Assembly: GCA_963675575.1 (NCBI GenBank) | Contig: OY776378.1 | Span: 992,001 to 1,056,000, forward strand | Source: JAGLOK01 sp963675575 | Lineage (GTDB): Bacteria; Bacillota; Clostridia; Christensenellales; UMGS416 | Direction of reading: 5' to 3' | DNA: 64,000 nt | Shown: positions 18,599-27,569 of the stretch, one piece after another | Position numbering within the stretch: position 1 is the first letter of the stretch | Layout: every line of letters starts with the position of its first letter | Notes under the pieces: model-generated | What the model was told of the DNA's origin: nothing | The model's input: only the letters and a program-made list of their open reading frames with translations | Databases searched by the model: none | Program-made: the position numbers and the translations under genes

Positions 18599-18675
18599 TG
18601 GCACACCTACCGCGATTCGAACGCGGGACCTTCCGCTTAGGAGGCGGACGCTCTATCCTGCTGAGCTATAGGTGC
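18599..18675 (-). tRNA. tRNA-Arg (anticodon CCU)
   Basis: On the minus strand the cloverleaf reads acceptor GCACCTA/TAGGTGT (first pair G-U), D arm GCTCAGCAGGATAGAGC, anticodon stem TCCGC/GCGGA with loop CTCCTAA (anticodon CCT), five-base variable loop, T arm CCGCG-TTCGAAT-CGCGG and an encoded CCA end. It decodes the AGG arginine codon. Confidence 0.95.
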
Positions 18676-18815
18676 AAATATTATGCTCTAATATAATACT
18701 GTATATTGTCTTTTCTGACAAGTGTAAATACTGATATTTTAATTAATTAAATGGCTAGTCTTGCACTTTTCCCCTCATTATATTAAAATCAAACCACGAA
18801 ACGAGGTGCAAACAC

Positions 18816-19607
18816 ATGGAACTAAAATTAAATCTGAAAACAAAGATAATAGGCGAACGAGTGAACCCAACCGGCAAAGAAAAGTTGGCTGAGGCGATGC
18901 GTAACTTTGACTTGCCTTATATAATGAATTTAGTTGAAGCTCAGATGAAAGAAGGCTGCGAGATAGTTGACATCAACGTAGGTGCGGCGGGAGTTGACGA
19001 AGTAAAGCTTCAGGCGATGCTGGCCAAAGAACTTACTAATATGGATGTAACACCATGCTTTGACAGCTTTAACCCGGACGCACTTCAAAGCGCTCTGGAA
19101 AACTATGAAGGACGCGCGATAGTAAACTCGGCAAGTACGGCGAACAAAGAATATGAAAAGATAATCAAGCTCGCGGCGAAACATAACGCGGTGATAATAT
19201 TATTGCCTTATGAGCATAAAGCAAGCCTTACATTCCAAGACAGGAAAGAAGCTGTCCAGAAGCTTTTGGACTGCGCATATGAGAATGGGTTGACGAAAAA
19301 AGATATTTTGATTGACGGAGTGGCTATGGCTGTGTCAAGCGATGTGAAAGCGCCACAAGAGTCGGTTAAGTTTGTTAAATGGTGCACAGAGCAAGGGTTA
19401 ATGACTGTTATAGGGCTGTCAAACATTTCATTTGGCATTCCAAACCGTGAAGCGGTGAACAGAGGCTTTTTAGCGCAGCTTGTAGGAGCGGGCATAACCA
19501 CAGTGATTGCCTCACCGACAAAGGAAAATATTGAAGTGATTGATGCCGGGTTCCTGCTTTCGGGCAATGACGAATGGTGTATGAGTTGGATAGGTAGCTA
19601 CAGATAA
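18816..19607 (+). CDS. Pterin-binding methyltetrahydrofolate methyltransferase-like protein
   Basis: A 263-residue single-domain protein of the dihydropteroate-synthase/MeTr barrel type. The start has IIGERVNPTGKEKL, then VDINVGAAGVDE, PCFDSFNPDALQSALE, IVNSAS, and IGLSNISFGIPNRE, the family's late loop. This matches the folate domain of methionine synthase and AcsE-type methyltransferases, which move a methyl group from methyl-tetrahydrofolate to a corrinoid. No corrinoid protein, MetH remainder or acs gene is next to it. GAGGTG precedes ATG 18816. It could serve methionine synthesis or one-carbon metabolism as a separate subunit. Confidence 0.82.
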   Translation: MELKLNLKTKIIGERVNPTGKEKLAEAMRNFDLPYIMNLVEAQMKEGCEIVDINVGAAGVDEVKLQAMLAKELTNMDVTPCFDSFNPDALQSALENYEGRAIVNSASTANKEYEKIIKLAAKHNAVIILLPYEHKASLTFQDRKEAVQKLLDCAYENGLTKKDILIDGVAMAVSSDVKAPQESVKFVKWCTEQGLMTVIGLSNISFGIPNREAVNRGFLAQLVGAGITTVIASPTKENIEVIDAGFLLSGNDEWCMSWIGSYR

Positions 19608-19648
19608 ATAGATTTTAATGTGGGAAAAGCGGCTTAATCCCTCTTTTT

Positions 19649-19972
19649 TTAATCCTTTTTTGCACGGTCGCCTGTGTTTAACCAAATGACGCCTCCGACA
19701 ATAACAATTGCGAATACAATCATGCCTGCAGTCATAATGGAACCGGTTTTATCCGGGGAAATAATCCCCATGATTGCCATCACACACCAAACGGCCGCAA
19801 GAAGATATATGAAATTTCCCATGTAGCGGGTAAGTTTATCTATGTCGTATTCTTCTTTTTTTTCTTTGGACATTGTATTGTAACCGGATATAAGCCAAGT
19901 AACCTTTTTCACTTTGATGAACCAACCTATTGCAAAAAGCAAAAGTGCAATTGCTAAATTTATATAATTCAT
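19649..19972 (-). CDS. DUF3784 family small membrane protein
   Basis: A 107-residue protein with an N-terminal membrane segment, a cytoplasmic motif WLISGYNTMSKEKKEEYDI that is typical of DUF3784 proteins, and two more membrane segments near the C-terminus. The function of this family is unknown. A ribosome site (AAGGAGAC) precedes the start on the minus strand. It is a single gene convergent with the pterin methyltransferase gene. Confidence 0.85.
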   Translation of the reverse strand: MNYINLAIALLLFAIGWFIKVKKVTWLISGYNTMSKEKKEEYDIDKLTRYMGNFIYLLAAVWCVMAIMGIISPDKTGSIMTAGMIVFAIVIVGGVIWLNTGDRAKKD

Positions 19973-20125
19973 AAACGTCTCCTTAAAAACCGATATATAA
20001 TTATAACATAAGCCAGCATTTTTTTATCAATTCTGTTTTAAATTGCAGACTATAGAAGATTAATAATGTTAATATATGTTATAATAATTCTTAATTGAAT
20101 TAGATTAAATTTTTAAGGAGCTTAG

Positions 20126-21007
20126 ATGAAAAGAGTGTTTCATATAGTTTATTTTTCGGGAACAGGCGGCACAAAACTTTCCGCTCATACCCTGTCGGAT
20201 GAATTGCTCAAAAAAGGGGTAAATGCGAGATGCTCTGAAATATTCAGAGATGACGTGCCGGAAATCTTGCCGGAAGAAGAGATTATTTTGATGTATCCGG
20301 TTTACGCTGCGGATGCTCCAATCCCGGTGTATGAGTGGATTGCTTCGCTCAAAAAAAAAGAGGCTGGGAAGGCGGCCATTATTTCGGTGTCCGGCGGTGG
20401 GGAGATATCACCAAACACCGCATGCAGAGTGAAGTCCATAAAGCGATTAAAGAAAAAAGGTTATAAAGTGGAAAATGACTATATGCTTTGTATGCCGTCA
20501 AACTTTATCGAGCCAACAGACAATGAAACTGCGGTAAAGCTTATACAAGTTTTGCCTAAAAAGTGTGCTTTGATAGCAGAGGAATTGGTGGAGAATAAGA
20601 AAAACACAAAGAAGCCGATTTTAATAGACAAAATATTGCGGCCTTTGTTTTCAGCAGAGAAATTTGGCTCAAAGTTTTTTGGCAAGATGCTTAAAGCTGA
20701 TGAAAAATGCAATTCATGCGGATTGTGCGCGCTAAAATGCCCGTGCGGTAACATTGAGATGATTGACGGCATACCGAAATTCGGATGGAAATGTGTGATT
20801 TGTATGAGGTGCGTGTATTCTTGTCCGCAAACCGCAATAAAGTCAAGAATGCCAATACTTAAGAAGGCTATTTTTAAGCAGGGATTCGATTTGGAAATAA
20901 TACAGGGACAGGCGGAAAACCAACCAAATCAATTTAATGACGACTCTCCTAAAGGCGCTCTTTGGAAAGGTATCAGAATATATTTGGAGGACGAAAACAA
21001 CATATAG
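20126..21007 (+). CDS. EFR1 family ferredoxin (flavodoxin-like plus 4Fe-4S)
   Basis: A 293-residue protein with an N-terminal flavodoxin-like half (VYFSGTGGTKLSAHTL phosphate loop, ILMYPVYAADAPIPVYEWI) and a C-terminal pair of 4Fe-4S motifs, CNSCGLCALKCPCGNIEM and CVICMRCVYSCPQTAI. This is the EFR1-type arrangement found in many anaerobes. It probably shuttles electrons between an FMN and clusters in the cytoplasm; the partner is unknown. AAGGAGC precedes ATG 20126. It is followed by unrelated RNA methyltransferase and phosphoesterase genes. Confidence 0.88.
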   Translation: MKRVFHIVYFSGTGGTKLSAHTLSDELLKKGVNARCSEIFRDDVPEILPEEEIILMYPVYAADAPIPVYEWIASLKKKEAGKAAIISVSGGGEISPNTACRVKSIKRLKKKGYKVENDYMLCMPSNFIEPTDNETAVKLIQVLPKKCALIAEELVENKKNTKKPILIDKILRPLFSAEKFGSKFFGKMLKADEKCNSCGLCALKCPCGNIEMIDGIPKFGWKCVICMRCVYSCPQTAIKSRMPILKKAIFKQGFDLEIIQGQAENQPNQFNDDSPKGALWKGIRIYLEDENNI

Positions 21008-21137
21008 CAAAGCGTAGAACAGATATCTTCAATCTTTTCCACAAATATTTAAGAAAACATCCTTCAAAAGAGCATGATTATTGTTAGGCAGTCCTTTTTA
21101 TGGTATATTATTTTCATAAAAAAATTAAAGGATTTCT

Positions 21138-22244
21138 ATGAAATTTATTGCAACTACAGGCTTTGGCATGGATGGCGCGCTGTCAAGGGAATTAAAAACT
21201 TTAGGATACAAAGCACAGATACAAACTTCCAGGGCGATTATTGAAGGCGACCTGAGCGATGGGGCATATCTTAACCTCATGCTTCGCACAGCAGGCAGTG
21301 TAAAGCTTATAGTTGGCGAATTTAATGCTCGTACATATGACGAACTCTTTGATAATATCCAAAAGATATCTTGGCAGGACTATATTGAGCGCGGTGCAAA
21401 CCTTAAGGTGAACGCAAGAGCGGTAAATGGAGTGCTGTATTCACTGAGGGATATACAGTCAATTACTCAAAAAGCCGTTTCAGTTAAATTGGAAGACGTA
21501 TATAAGGTGCGTAGGATAACGGGCGCAGTTAAATATGAGATAGAAGTTCACGTGCACAAAGCACGGGTAACTGTATCTATAAACACATCGGGCAGGCCTC
21601 TGCACATCAGGGGCTACAGGGTTCTTAATCCCGATGCGGCGCTGCGCGAAACTTTGGCAGCCGCTCTCGTAATTTATTCTTCATGGAAAGGCGATTGGAA
21701 GCTTTACGATCCAATGTGCGGTTCGGGCACTATTTGTGTGGAAGCGGCGATGTTTGCAAGAAACATGGCTCCTGGCATAAATCGTTCTTTTGCGGCTGAA
21801 AGCTTTCCTTGGTGGGGAGATAAAGTTTGGGAAGATGCTAGGCAAAAGTGCATAGACGAACAAATAAGTTCAGGTACTCTGGATATAATCGGAAGCGATA
21901 TTGATAAAAAAGTGCTGTCGATGGCCAATACTCACGCAAGGAAGGCCGGAGTACAAGATGATATAAAGTTTTTTGAAAAGGATGTTCGCAATTTAAAAAT
22001 ATTGGATGAGAAGGGTCATATCATATCCAATCCGCCTTATGGCATTCGACTAGGTGATGAAAAAGAGATGCCGGCGTTTTATGAAAGCTTCTTTAAGGCT
22101 TTGCCACTTCATTGGTCCTGGCATATATTAAGCGCAAGGGATGACGTGGAAAGACTTGCAAAAAGAAAAGCGGATAAAAAACGCAGACTTTTTAACGGTA
22201 GTTTGGAATGTAACTACTTTGAATTTTTCAAAAAGAAAGGTTAA
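21138..22244 (+). CDS. THUMP-domain RNA guanine-N2 methyltransferase, RlmL/YpsC-like
   Basis: A 368-residue protein with an N-terminal ferredoxin-like/THUMP region (about 1-155, including LNLMLRTAGSVKLIVGEF) and a C-terminal Rossmann methyltransferase. Motif I is LYDPMCGSGTICVEAA and motif IV is IISNPPYGIRLG, the NPPY type used for exocyclic amino groups. Homologues methylate 23S rRNA guanine. The ATG is preceded by AAAGGA. The next gene starts 13 bases after its stop, so the two may be co-transcribed. Confidence 0.9.
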   Translation: MKFIATTGFGMDGALSRELKTLGYKAQIQTSRAIIEGDLSDGAYLNLMLRTAGSVKLIVGEFNARTYDELFDNIQKISWQDYIERGANLKVNARAVNGVLYSLRDIQSITQKAVSVKLEDVYKVRRITGAVKYEIEVHVHKARVTVSINTSGRPLHIRGYRVLNPDAALRETLAAALVIYSSWKGDWKLYDPMCGSGTICVEAAMFARNMAPGINRSFAAESFPWWGDKVWEDARQKCIDEQISSGTLDIIGSDIDKKVLSMANTHARKAGVQDDIKFFEKDVRNLKILDEKGHIISNPPYGIRLGDEKEMPAFYESFFKALPLHWSWHILSARDDVERLAKRKADKKRRLFNGSLECNYFEFFKKKG

Positions 22245-22256
22245 CGATTTTACTTA

Positions 22257-23216
22257 ATGATTAAAAAAGAAAAAACTATCCTAAATAACGTAGCAAAGAA
22301 TAAACGCCTTTTTAAAAGCGAAAAAAGAAAGGAGCAAAAAATATTGCTTATTGTTTTTTGCGTAATAGCAGTTTTTATTACTCTTTTTGTTTTGGGAATA
22401 ACCAGCAGTTTAAAGATCAAAACGCAAAGTTTCATTATTGAATATGCGAATTTGCCCAAAAACTTCGACGGATATAAAATTGTTCAGATATCTGATTATC
22501 ACAAAGGTGTTTATGCGAATAGTAACGAGGGGCTTATAAGCGCTATTGTTGAGATCGAACCTGATATAATTGTTATTACAGGTGACCTTATTGATAAAGA
22601 CTCCAAAGATATTAAAAACATTACAGAATTATGCGAAGGGCTGGCGGATATTGCTCCAATAGTTTGGATAAAGGGAAACCATTTTTATAAAACAGACGAA
22701 AGCCTAGCTCAAGAGCTTGAAAAAATGCTTGAATCAATTAAGGCGGTATCTCTTGTTAATGAATGCTTTATGGTGAGCCGTGATGGGGAAAATATCAAAT
22801 TCTGCGGTGTGGACGATTCTGAAAATCTTTATGCAGGAGAAGAATTGCCTGAAGAATATTCTAGAGCGGCATCGATTAAAGCTATGGAAAGATATTTGGA
22901 GGAGACAGAAAAAAACTCTGACGGTGAAGATGGTTTCAAGATACTTTTGACGCACCGCTATTCCGTATATGAGAAGTTTCCGGAGTATGGATATTCTCTG
23001 GCTTTGGCAGGACACTCCCATGGTGGACAGTTAAAGCTTCCTGGCGGGATAGATTTGATAGGCTACAATCTGAAGCTTTTTCCCAAAATAAAAAGCGGAT
23101 ACAACAATATAAATGGAATGCCTCTCATCATAAGCTCAGGCTTAGGAGTGAGCAATTTAAACCTTCGTCTTTATAACCCTCCGGAAATAGTTTTTATCGA
23201 ACTCAAAAATAAATAA
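22257..23216 (+). CDS. Membrane-anchored metallophosphoesterase
   Basis: A 319-residue protein with a basic N-terminus, one membrane segment (about residues 25-47) and an outside calcineurin-like phosphoesterase domain. The metal-binding motifs are all visible: IVQISDYHKG, VITGDLIDKD, VWIKGNHFY and LALAGHSHGGQ. This resembles the YkuE/LpxH-like group. The physiological substrate is unknown; a phospholipid or cell-wall-linked phosphate is possible. It is close behind the RlmL-like gene. Confidence 0.9.
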   Translation: MIKKEKTILNNVAKNKRLFKSEKRKEQKILLIVFCVIAVFITLFVLGITSSLKIKTQSFIIEYANLPKNFDGYKIVQISDYHKGVYANSNEGLISAIVEIEPDIIVITGDLIDKDSKDIKNITELCEGLADIAPIVWIKGNHFYKTDESLAQELEKMLESIKAVSLVNECFMVSRDGENIKFCGVDDSENLYAGEELPEEYSRAASIKAMERYLEETEKNSDGEDGFKILLTHRYSVYEKFPEYGYSLALAGHSHGGQLKLPGGIDLIGYNLKLFPKIKSGYNNINGMPLIISSGLGVSNLNLRLYNPPEIVFIELKNK

Positions 23217-23275
23217 CATTTTATGTTACAAAATGCTTATTTTTGTTTATAAAACAAGAATAGGAGAATGGTAAA

Positions 23276-24271
23276 ATGGCGGAAAGTTCAAAAAATAAAA
23301 TTGTTGCACTGAGAATACTTGAAGTTTTAACGAAGTATTCCGATGATTTGCATGAGCTCTCTGCCGCCAAAATCATTGAATACCTCTCTGATTTATACAG
23401 TTTAAAGGTGGAAAGAAAGGCCGTATACCGTGACATCGCGGCGCTTGAGGAATGCGGATACGATATAATAAAAAACGGCAGGGGATATTTTCTCGGAGCT
23501 CGTCCTTTTGAAAGCGCCGAGGTTCGATTGCTTATAGACGCTATGCAGTCGGCACGCTTCATTTCAAACAAGAAAACACAGCAGATGATAGAAAAGATGG
23601 GCACTTTATGCAGTGAGTATGATTTTAAGATGCTTAAACAGCAGGTTTTTTTGGACAGCCGCACAAAGTGTTTTAACGAAGAAATCTTCTATTCCATAGA
23701 TATAATAAACAAAGCCATATCAAATGCAAAAAAACTCACTTTCAAATACCTTAAATACGATGAAACAAGAAAAGCCGTGCCTCGCTTTGGAGGCAAAATA
23801 TATGAGGTGAACCCATACAGCTTAGTTTGGGCTGACGATGCCTACTATCTTATTTGTAATATGGATAAGTATGATACCTTGGCACACTACCGTGTGGACA
23901 GAATGATGTCGGCGAAAATTAAAGATAAAAAAAGGCGCCCTGTTAACGAGATTCACGGTTTTGAAAATGGGCTTGATGCGGCGAAATATATCAAAGGCAG
24001 ATTTACCATGTTTTCGGGTGAAGAAATAAAAGTGCAGGTAAGTTTTCATAATTCGCTGAGAGATGTCGTATATGACAGATTCGGCACAGATGTTACATCC
24101 CACGATGAAGGCGAAAATATGATTACCACATTTAACGTCTTACCCTCAAAAGGGTTTTATTCATGGCTTTTCATGTTGGGAAATAAGGCAAAGATACTCT
24201 ATCCTGAGGACGTAGCTCAGGAATATAAGAAAATGCTCATTGAAATAAGCCAGACATACAACTATAATTAA
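23276..24271 (+). CDS. WYL-domain transcriptional regulator
   Basis: A 331-residue regulator with an N-terminal DeoR-like winged helix (KIIEYLSDLYSLKVERKAVYRDIAALEECG) and a WYL ligand-binding domain in the second half (NPYSLVWADDAYYLICNMD, AHYRVDRM), then a C-terminal WCX-like region. Such proteins bind DNA and sense nucleotides or nucleic acid. AGGAGAATG stands before ATG 23276. It is a single gene just upstream of the pilus-like cluster, but no direct link is shown. Confidence 0.9.
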   Translation: MAESSKNKIVALRILEVLTKYSDDLHELSAAKIIEYLSDLYSLKVERKAVYRDIAALEECGYDIIKNGRGYFLGARPFESAEVRLLIDAMQSARFISNKKTQQMIEKMGTLCSEYDFKMLKQQVFLDSRTKCFNEEIFYSIDIINKAISNAKKLTFKYLKYDETRKAVPRFGGKIYEVNPYSLVWADDAYYLICNMDKYDTLAHYRVDRMMSAKIKDKKRRPVNEIHGFENGLDAAKYIKGRFTMFSGEEIKVQVSFHNSLRDVVYDRFGTDVTSHDEGENMITTFNVLPSKGFYSWLFMLGNKAKILYPEDVAQEYKKMLIEISQTYNYN

Positions 24272-24322
24272 AATGTAAAATAATGTTTTGACATTTAAAA
24301 TGCTCAATATTGAGGGGATAAT

Positions 24323-25519
24323 ATGAAGTTATTCAAGTTTTGTGCTGTAAACAGCGAAAATGAGAAAGTGGAAAGCTTAATTCAGGCAGAGGACAAAGAA
24401 CTGGCGGAAGAAAAGCTAAAGCTTAGGGGATACAAAGAGATTGAAATCATTAGAGAGGCAAAAAGACTGATTAAATCGGGTAATGTATCTTCCAGAGATC
24501 TGTCTGTTATGTGCAGACAGTTGGCGGCAGTCCTTTTGTCGGATATGTCTATTTTGGACGGCCTTTTGCTTGTTTGCGAGCAGACGGGGAATGCGGTGCT
24601 TGAGACTGCAGTGTCCAATGTTTACGACAATATTATGGGAACTGAAAAAATGCAGCTTTCAGCTTCTATGCGCAGCGAAAAGGCATTCCCGTCATATATG
24701 GTTAATCTAATAGCGATAGGCGAGGCGAGTGGAAATCTGGACGAAGTTTTTCTTCAGCTTGCAATATATTATGAAAAAGACGGCAGGATAAGGCAGAAAA
24801 TAAAAACAGCCATCACATATCCTCTATTACTAACTATTCTTATGATATGGGTAATCGGTCTTTTGGTAATAAAGATACTTCCGATGTTTGAAGAAATGCT
24901 TAACTCCATGGGCGGGGAGCTGCCCGGGATAACCCGCGGCTTTTTGAATGTTTCAAACTTTCTGGCAAGCTTCGGATTTTATCTGCTTATTGCCATTGCG
25001 TTAATAATAGTTTTTTGCATATGGTGGTCAGGCACTAAAAGCGGAAAAAAAGCTTTTGATAAAATAAAGCTTTTTATTCCGGGTACAGCGATGTTGTACA
25101 AAAGGCTGATGACCAGTAAGTTTGCACGATTTATGGCGATGATGCTGGAAAGCGGAATATCTATAAACGAATCGCTGGAAAAGCTTTCTGATTTGCTTGA
25201 AAATAATTATGTCAGCGAAAAGCTGGAAAAAGCGTCCCAAGACATAAAAGAAGGAAAAACTTTGAGCGAAGCCGTCCGAGACGTGGGGATATTTCCGCCG
25301 ATGCTGCTTAGGATGCTGACAGTTGGGGAGCGAACGGGGAAATTAGGCGACATGCTTAAAAAATCCGCGAATTTCTATGACGAAGATGTCGATGAAGCTT
25401 TGCTTAGGCTTACAACTGTCATCGAACCTATCTTGATTATAATATTGTCGATAATAGTCGGAGCCATTCTTCTTTCAATAATGCTTCCTTTAATAAACAT
25501 AATGAGAATAGTGGGATAA
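24323..25519 (+). CDS. Type II secretion/type IV pilus inner-membrane protein (GspF/PilC-like)
   Basis: A 398-residue GspF-family platform protein with the family's duplicated helical domains (SVMCRQLAAVLLSDMSILDG and FARFMAMMLESGISINES as paired motifs) and three membrane segments (about 165-190, 215-235 and 370-395). It would anchor the assembly of pilin subunits in the cytoplasmic membrane. GAGGGGAT precedes ATG 24323. It heads a run of five tightly packed genes for pilin-like proteins. The assembly ATPase (GspE/PilB) and prepilin peptidase are not in the window. Confidence 0.9.
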   Translation: MKLFKFCAVNSENEKVESLIQAEDKELAEEKLKLRGYKEIEIIREAKRLIKSGNVSSRDLSVMCRQLAAVLLSDMSILDGLLLVCEQTGNAVLETAVSNVYDNIMGTEKMQLSASMRSEKAFPSYMVNLIAIGEASGNLDEVFLQLAIYYEKDGRIRQKIKTAITYPLLLTILMIWVIGLLVIKILPMFEEMLNSMGGELPGITRGFLNVSNFLASFGFYLLIAIALIIVFCIWWSGTKSGKKAFDKIKLFIPGTAMLYKRLMTSKFARFMAMMLESGISINESLEKLSDLLENNYVSEKLEKASQDIKEGKTLSEAVRDVGIFPPMLLRMLTVGERTGKLGDMLKKSANFYDEDVDEALLRLTTVIEPILIIILSIIVGAILLSIMLPLINIMRIVG

Positions 25520-25520
25520 A

Positions 25521-25829
25521 ATGATAACTGGCAGATTGAAACTTATATCCGGTATCATTTTAGTTGTGTGTATGATTACGCTGTCTCTTTTTTTGGTACC
25601 GCTAATCGGCGAAACAGTCGACCATAACGTTGACATAACTCAACAGACCATGCAGCAGGCAATTGAAAAAGCGCTTATTCACTGCTACGCAATAGAAGGA
25701 TCATATCCACCATCGCTTGAATATTTAAAAGAGAATTACGGAATATATATTCAGGAAGAAAGATTTTATTATTATTATGAATATGTCGGCTCAAATGTAA
25801 GACCGATTGTTCAGGTGATTGAAAAATGA
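25521..25829 (+). CDS. Small pilin-like membrane protein
   Basis: A 102-residue protein with one N-terminal membrane helix (LISGIILVVCMITLSLFLVP) and a short outside part. The outside part AIEKALIHCYAIEGSYPPSL followed by YLKENYGI resembles the aYy..eG.YP.sL..L pattern in the globular part of type IV pilins. It lacks the G/FTLxE cleavage motif, so it may not be processed in the usual way. It starts one base after the GspF gene and overlaps the next by 4 bp. Confidence 0.65.
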   Translation: MITGRLKLISGIILVVCMITLSLFLVPLIGETVDHNVDITQQTMQQAIEKALIHCYAIEGSYPPSLEYLKENYGIYIQEERFYYYYEYVGSNVRPIVQVIEK

Positions 25830-26344
25830 ATATATTCAAAAATAAAAAAGGATATTCTGAAGCCGAGCTGATGATGATGTTTGCCCTCATTGCTCTATTG
25901 GGAATACTATGCTTTACATTGATACAGGCCGGCGGTGGAGCATATGAGAGACTGGCTGAAAACAGATCCAACAAGGCATATGCAAGAGTCGCTCTTTCAT
26001 ACATTGAAAACAGGGTGCGGCAGGGGGACGAAAAAGCGGCTGTAAATGTCGCTGAAAGTCCGTTGGGCGAAGGGCAAAACGCGTTGGTTATTTCCGGGTT
26101 CACAGGAATTGAGGGTGAAGAACTTTGGATATTGAAAAAAGATAATGAATTGGTTGAATACTACGTTCAAAAAGGTGTGACGATTGATATTGAAGGATAT
26201 TTTTCTATTGCGGATATTGAAAGTTTTGATGTGACGCAAACAGGCAACATGATACAACTTAGCATAGGATATTATCAGGGTGAAGACATAAGAACCCAGT
26301 CGAGAATAATTGCGCTCAGAAGCAAGGGAGGCAGCTATGAATAA
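25826..26344 (+). CDS. DUF4860 protein, probable minor pilin
   Basis: A 172-residue protein of the DUF4860 type. Its N-terminus, KKGYSEAELMMMFALIALLG, keeps the class III prepilin logic: basic residues, Gly, an aromatic residue at +1, Glu at +5 and a hydrophobic helix. This suggests a pilin-like subunit. The rest is a beta-rich outside domain of unknown fold. It overlaps the previous gene by 4 bp (ATGA) and the next by 8 bp, so all are translated as one operon. Confidence 0.75.
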   Translation: MNIFKNKKGYSEAELMMMFALIALLGILCFTLIQAGGGAYERLAENRSNKAYARVALSYIENRVRQGDEKAAVNVAESPLGEGQNALVISGFTGIEGEELWILKKDNELVEYYVQKGVTIDIEGYFSIADIESFDVTQTGNMIQLSIGYYQGEDIRTQSRIIALRSKGGSYE

Positions 26345-26789
26345 GAGAGGCTTTACTCTTGTGGAACTGGTTGTTGCAATCGCGGCCTTGGCTCTGTGCT
26401 CCGGGTTTATTTTATCAATGTATTTTAAAAGCGATGAACTTGCCGATGACGCGGATTTGTATGATGAAGCTATGAGCCAAACAAGTTTTATTGCCGAAAC
26501 ATTTAAAGCATCCACAGATACATTAAACTTTGCTGAGAATCTTCATCTTCAAACTGAAAAAAATGTCGAAGAACATGTCTGGAGATTATATTACAACGAG
26601 AATTGGTTTGTGGAAGAAAACGCGGACAATGCCTATGTAGAACTTATCATTGAGCTTACACCAGAGCAAAAATATGACTCGGGGACGCTATATAAACTCA
26701 ATTTAAATTTCTTTAAAATTGCAAGCGGGAGCAGGGAACAAGTTGTTTCTATGGTTTGCAAAAAATATTACCCGGGAGGTGCGCGATGA
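26337..26789 (+). CDS. Type IV prepilin-like protein (GFTLVE motif)
   Basis: A roughly 150-residue protein with a canonical prepilin N-terminus: NKRGFTLVELVVAIAALAL, cleavage expected after Gly and methylation of Phe. The helix is followed by an acidic outside part. AGGGAGG seven bases upstream fixes ATG 26337; an earlier in-frame ATG at 26310 would spoil the short prepilin leader. It overlaps the end of the DUF4860 gene. It is likely a minor pilin or pseudopilin. Confidence 0.88.
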   Translation: MNKRGFTLVELVVAIAALALCSGFILSMYFKSDELADDADLYDEAMSQTSFIAETFKASTDTLNFAENLHLQTEKNVEEHVWRLYYNENWFVEENADNAYVELIIELTPEQKYDSGTLYKLNLNFFKIASGSREQVVSMVCKKYYPGGAR

Positions 26790-27517
26790 GGATTAACAAT
26801 CGGGGCGCAGCTTCCATATTGGTGATACTAATTATTGTTGTGCTTGCCACATTCGGAGGAATAGCCCTTACAGCAGGGTGGACAAACAAACAGCTTTCAA
26901 TAAAGGCCGCTCAGTTTAAGGTCGATTATTATACTCTGGATTCTGCTGCGGAAGAAATAGTCGCAGAGACTGATAGCTTGCTGTATTTGGCGGCGGAAAA
27001 AACAGATTTTTATTTAAACGGATTGTCAAATGTAAATGATGTTTCTGTGTTGACAAAAGCGACAAGATTTGAATCCTTATTTTCCAACGATGCGGAAAGC
27101 GCACAAAGCCTTGCTTTAAAAAACAAAAAAATATACGAGATTTATAAAAGGATTTATTATTATGAGTGCGCGACAAGATTGGAGAGATTCGCGGATGAAA
27201 AGGGGATTGAGATTAATTATACGAATGGCTTTGAAAAAGCAAATGATTTTTTGAAGCCGGCAAACAAGATTCCTGAAAGCGGAGATTTGACAATTTCATT
27301 TACTGTTTCGCAGGAAGGCGTATCGGCGCAAAAGAGCTTGGATGTTGAAATAGCAATAATATCACCTGAAATTTATGCTGAAGTATTAAACGAAGAAACA
27401 TGGCGTACAAATTTTGCAGTAAGTCAAAAGGAAGAAGTTAGAAGATTTGAAATTGTTTCTTGGAAGCTTAGGCAAAAACCAATTGAGTACGCAGGAGAGA
27501 ATCCTAAGTTTGGCTGA
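26786..27517 (+). CDS. PilX/GspK-like pilin protein
   Basis: A roughly 243-residue protein starting MRINNRGAASILVILIIVVL: a prepilin-type leader with Gly but no Glu at +5, as is usual for tip subunits of the GspK/PilX kind. The rest is a large outside domain of charged helices and strands. GGGAGG stands six bases before ATG 26786; the start overlaps the upstream stop by 4 bp. With the three preceding genes it gives a set of four pilin-like subunits, which fits a pseudopilus tip complex. Confidence 0.7.
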   Translation: MRINNRGAASILVILIIVVLATFGGIALTAGWTNKQLSIKAAQFKVDYYTLDSAAEEIVAETDSLLYLAAEKTDFYLNGLSNVNDVSVLTKATRFESLFSNDAESAQSLALKNKKIYEIYKRIYYYECATRLERFADEKGIEINYTNGFEKANDFLKPANKIPESGDLTISFTVSQEGVSAQKSLDVEIAIISPEIYAEVLNEETWRTNFAVSQKEEVRRFEIVSWKLRQKPIEYAGENPKFG

Positions 27518-27569
27518 GGATTCAGACAGCAAAAGACCAACTAAGAAGTAAGCGGGTAAGTAAAGAGAT

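Noticed and set aside
26310..26336. Earlier in-frame start of the prepilin gene
   Set aside because: Would extend the prepilin leader and ignores the strong ribosome site before ATG 26337.
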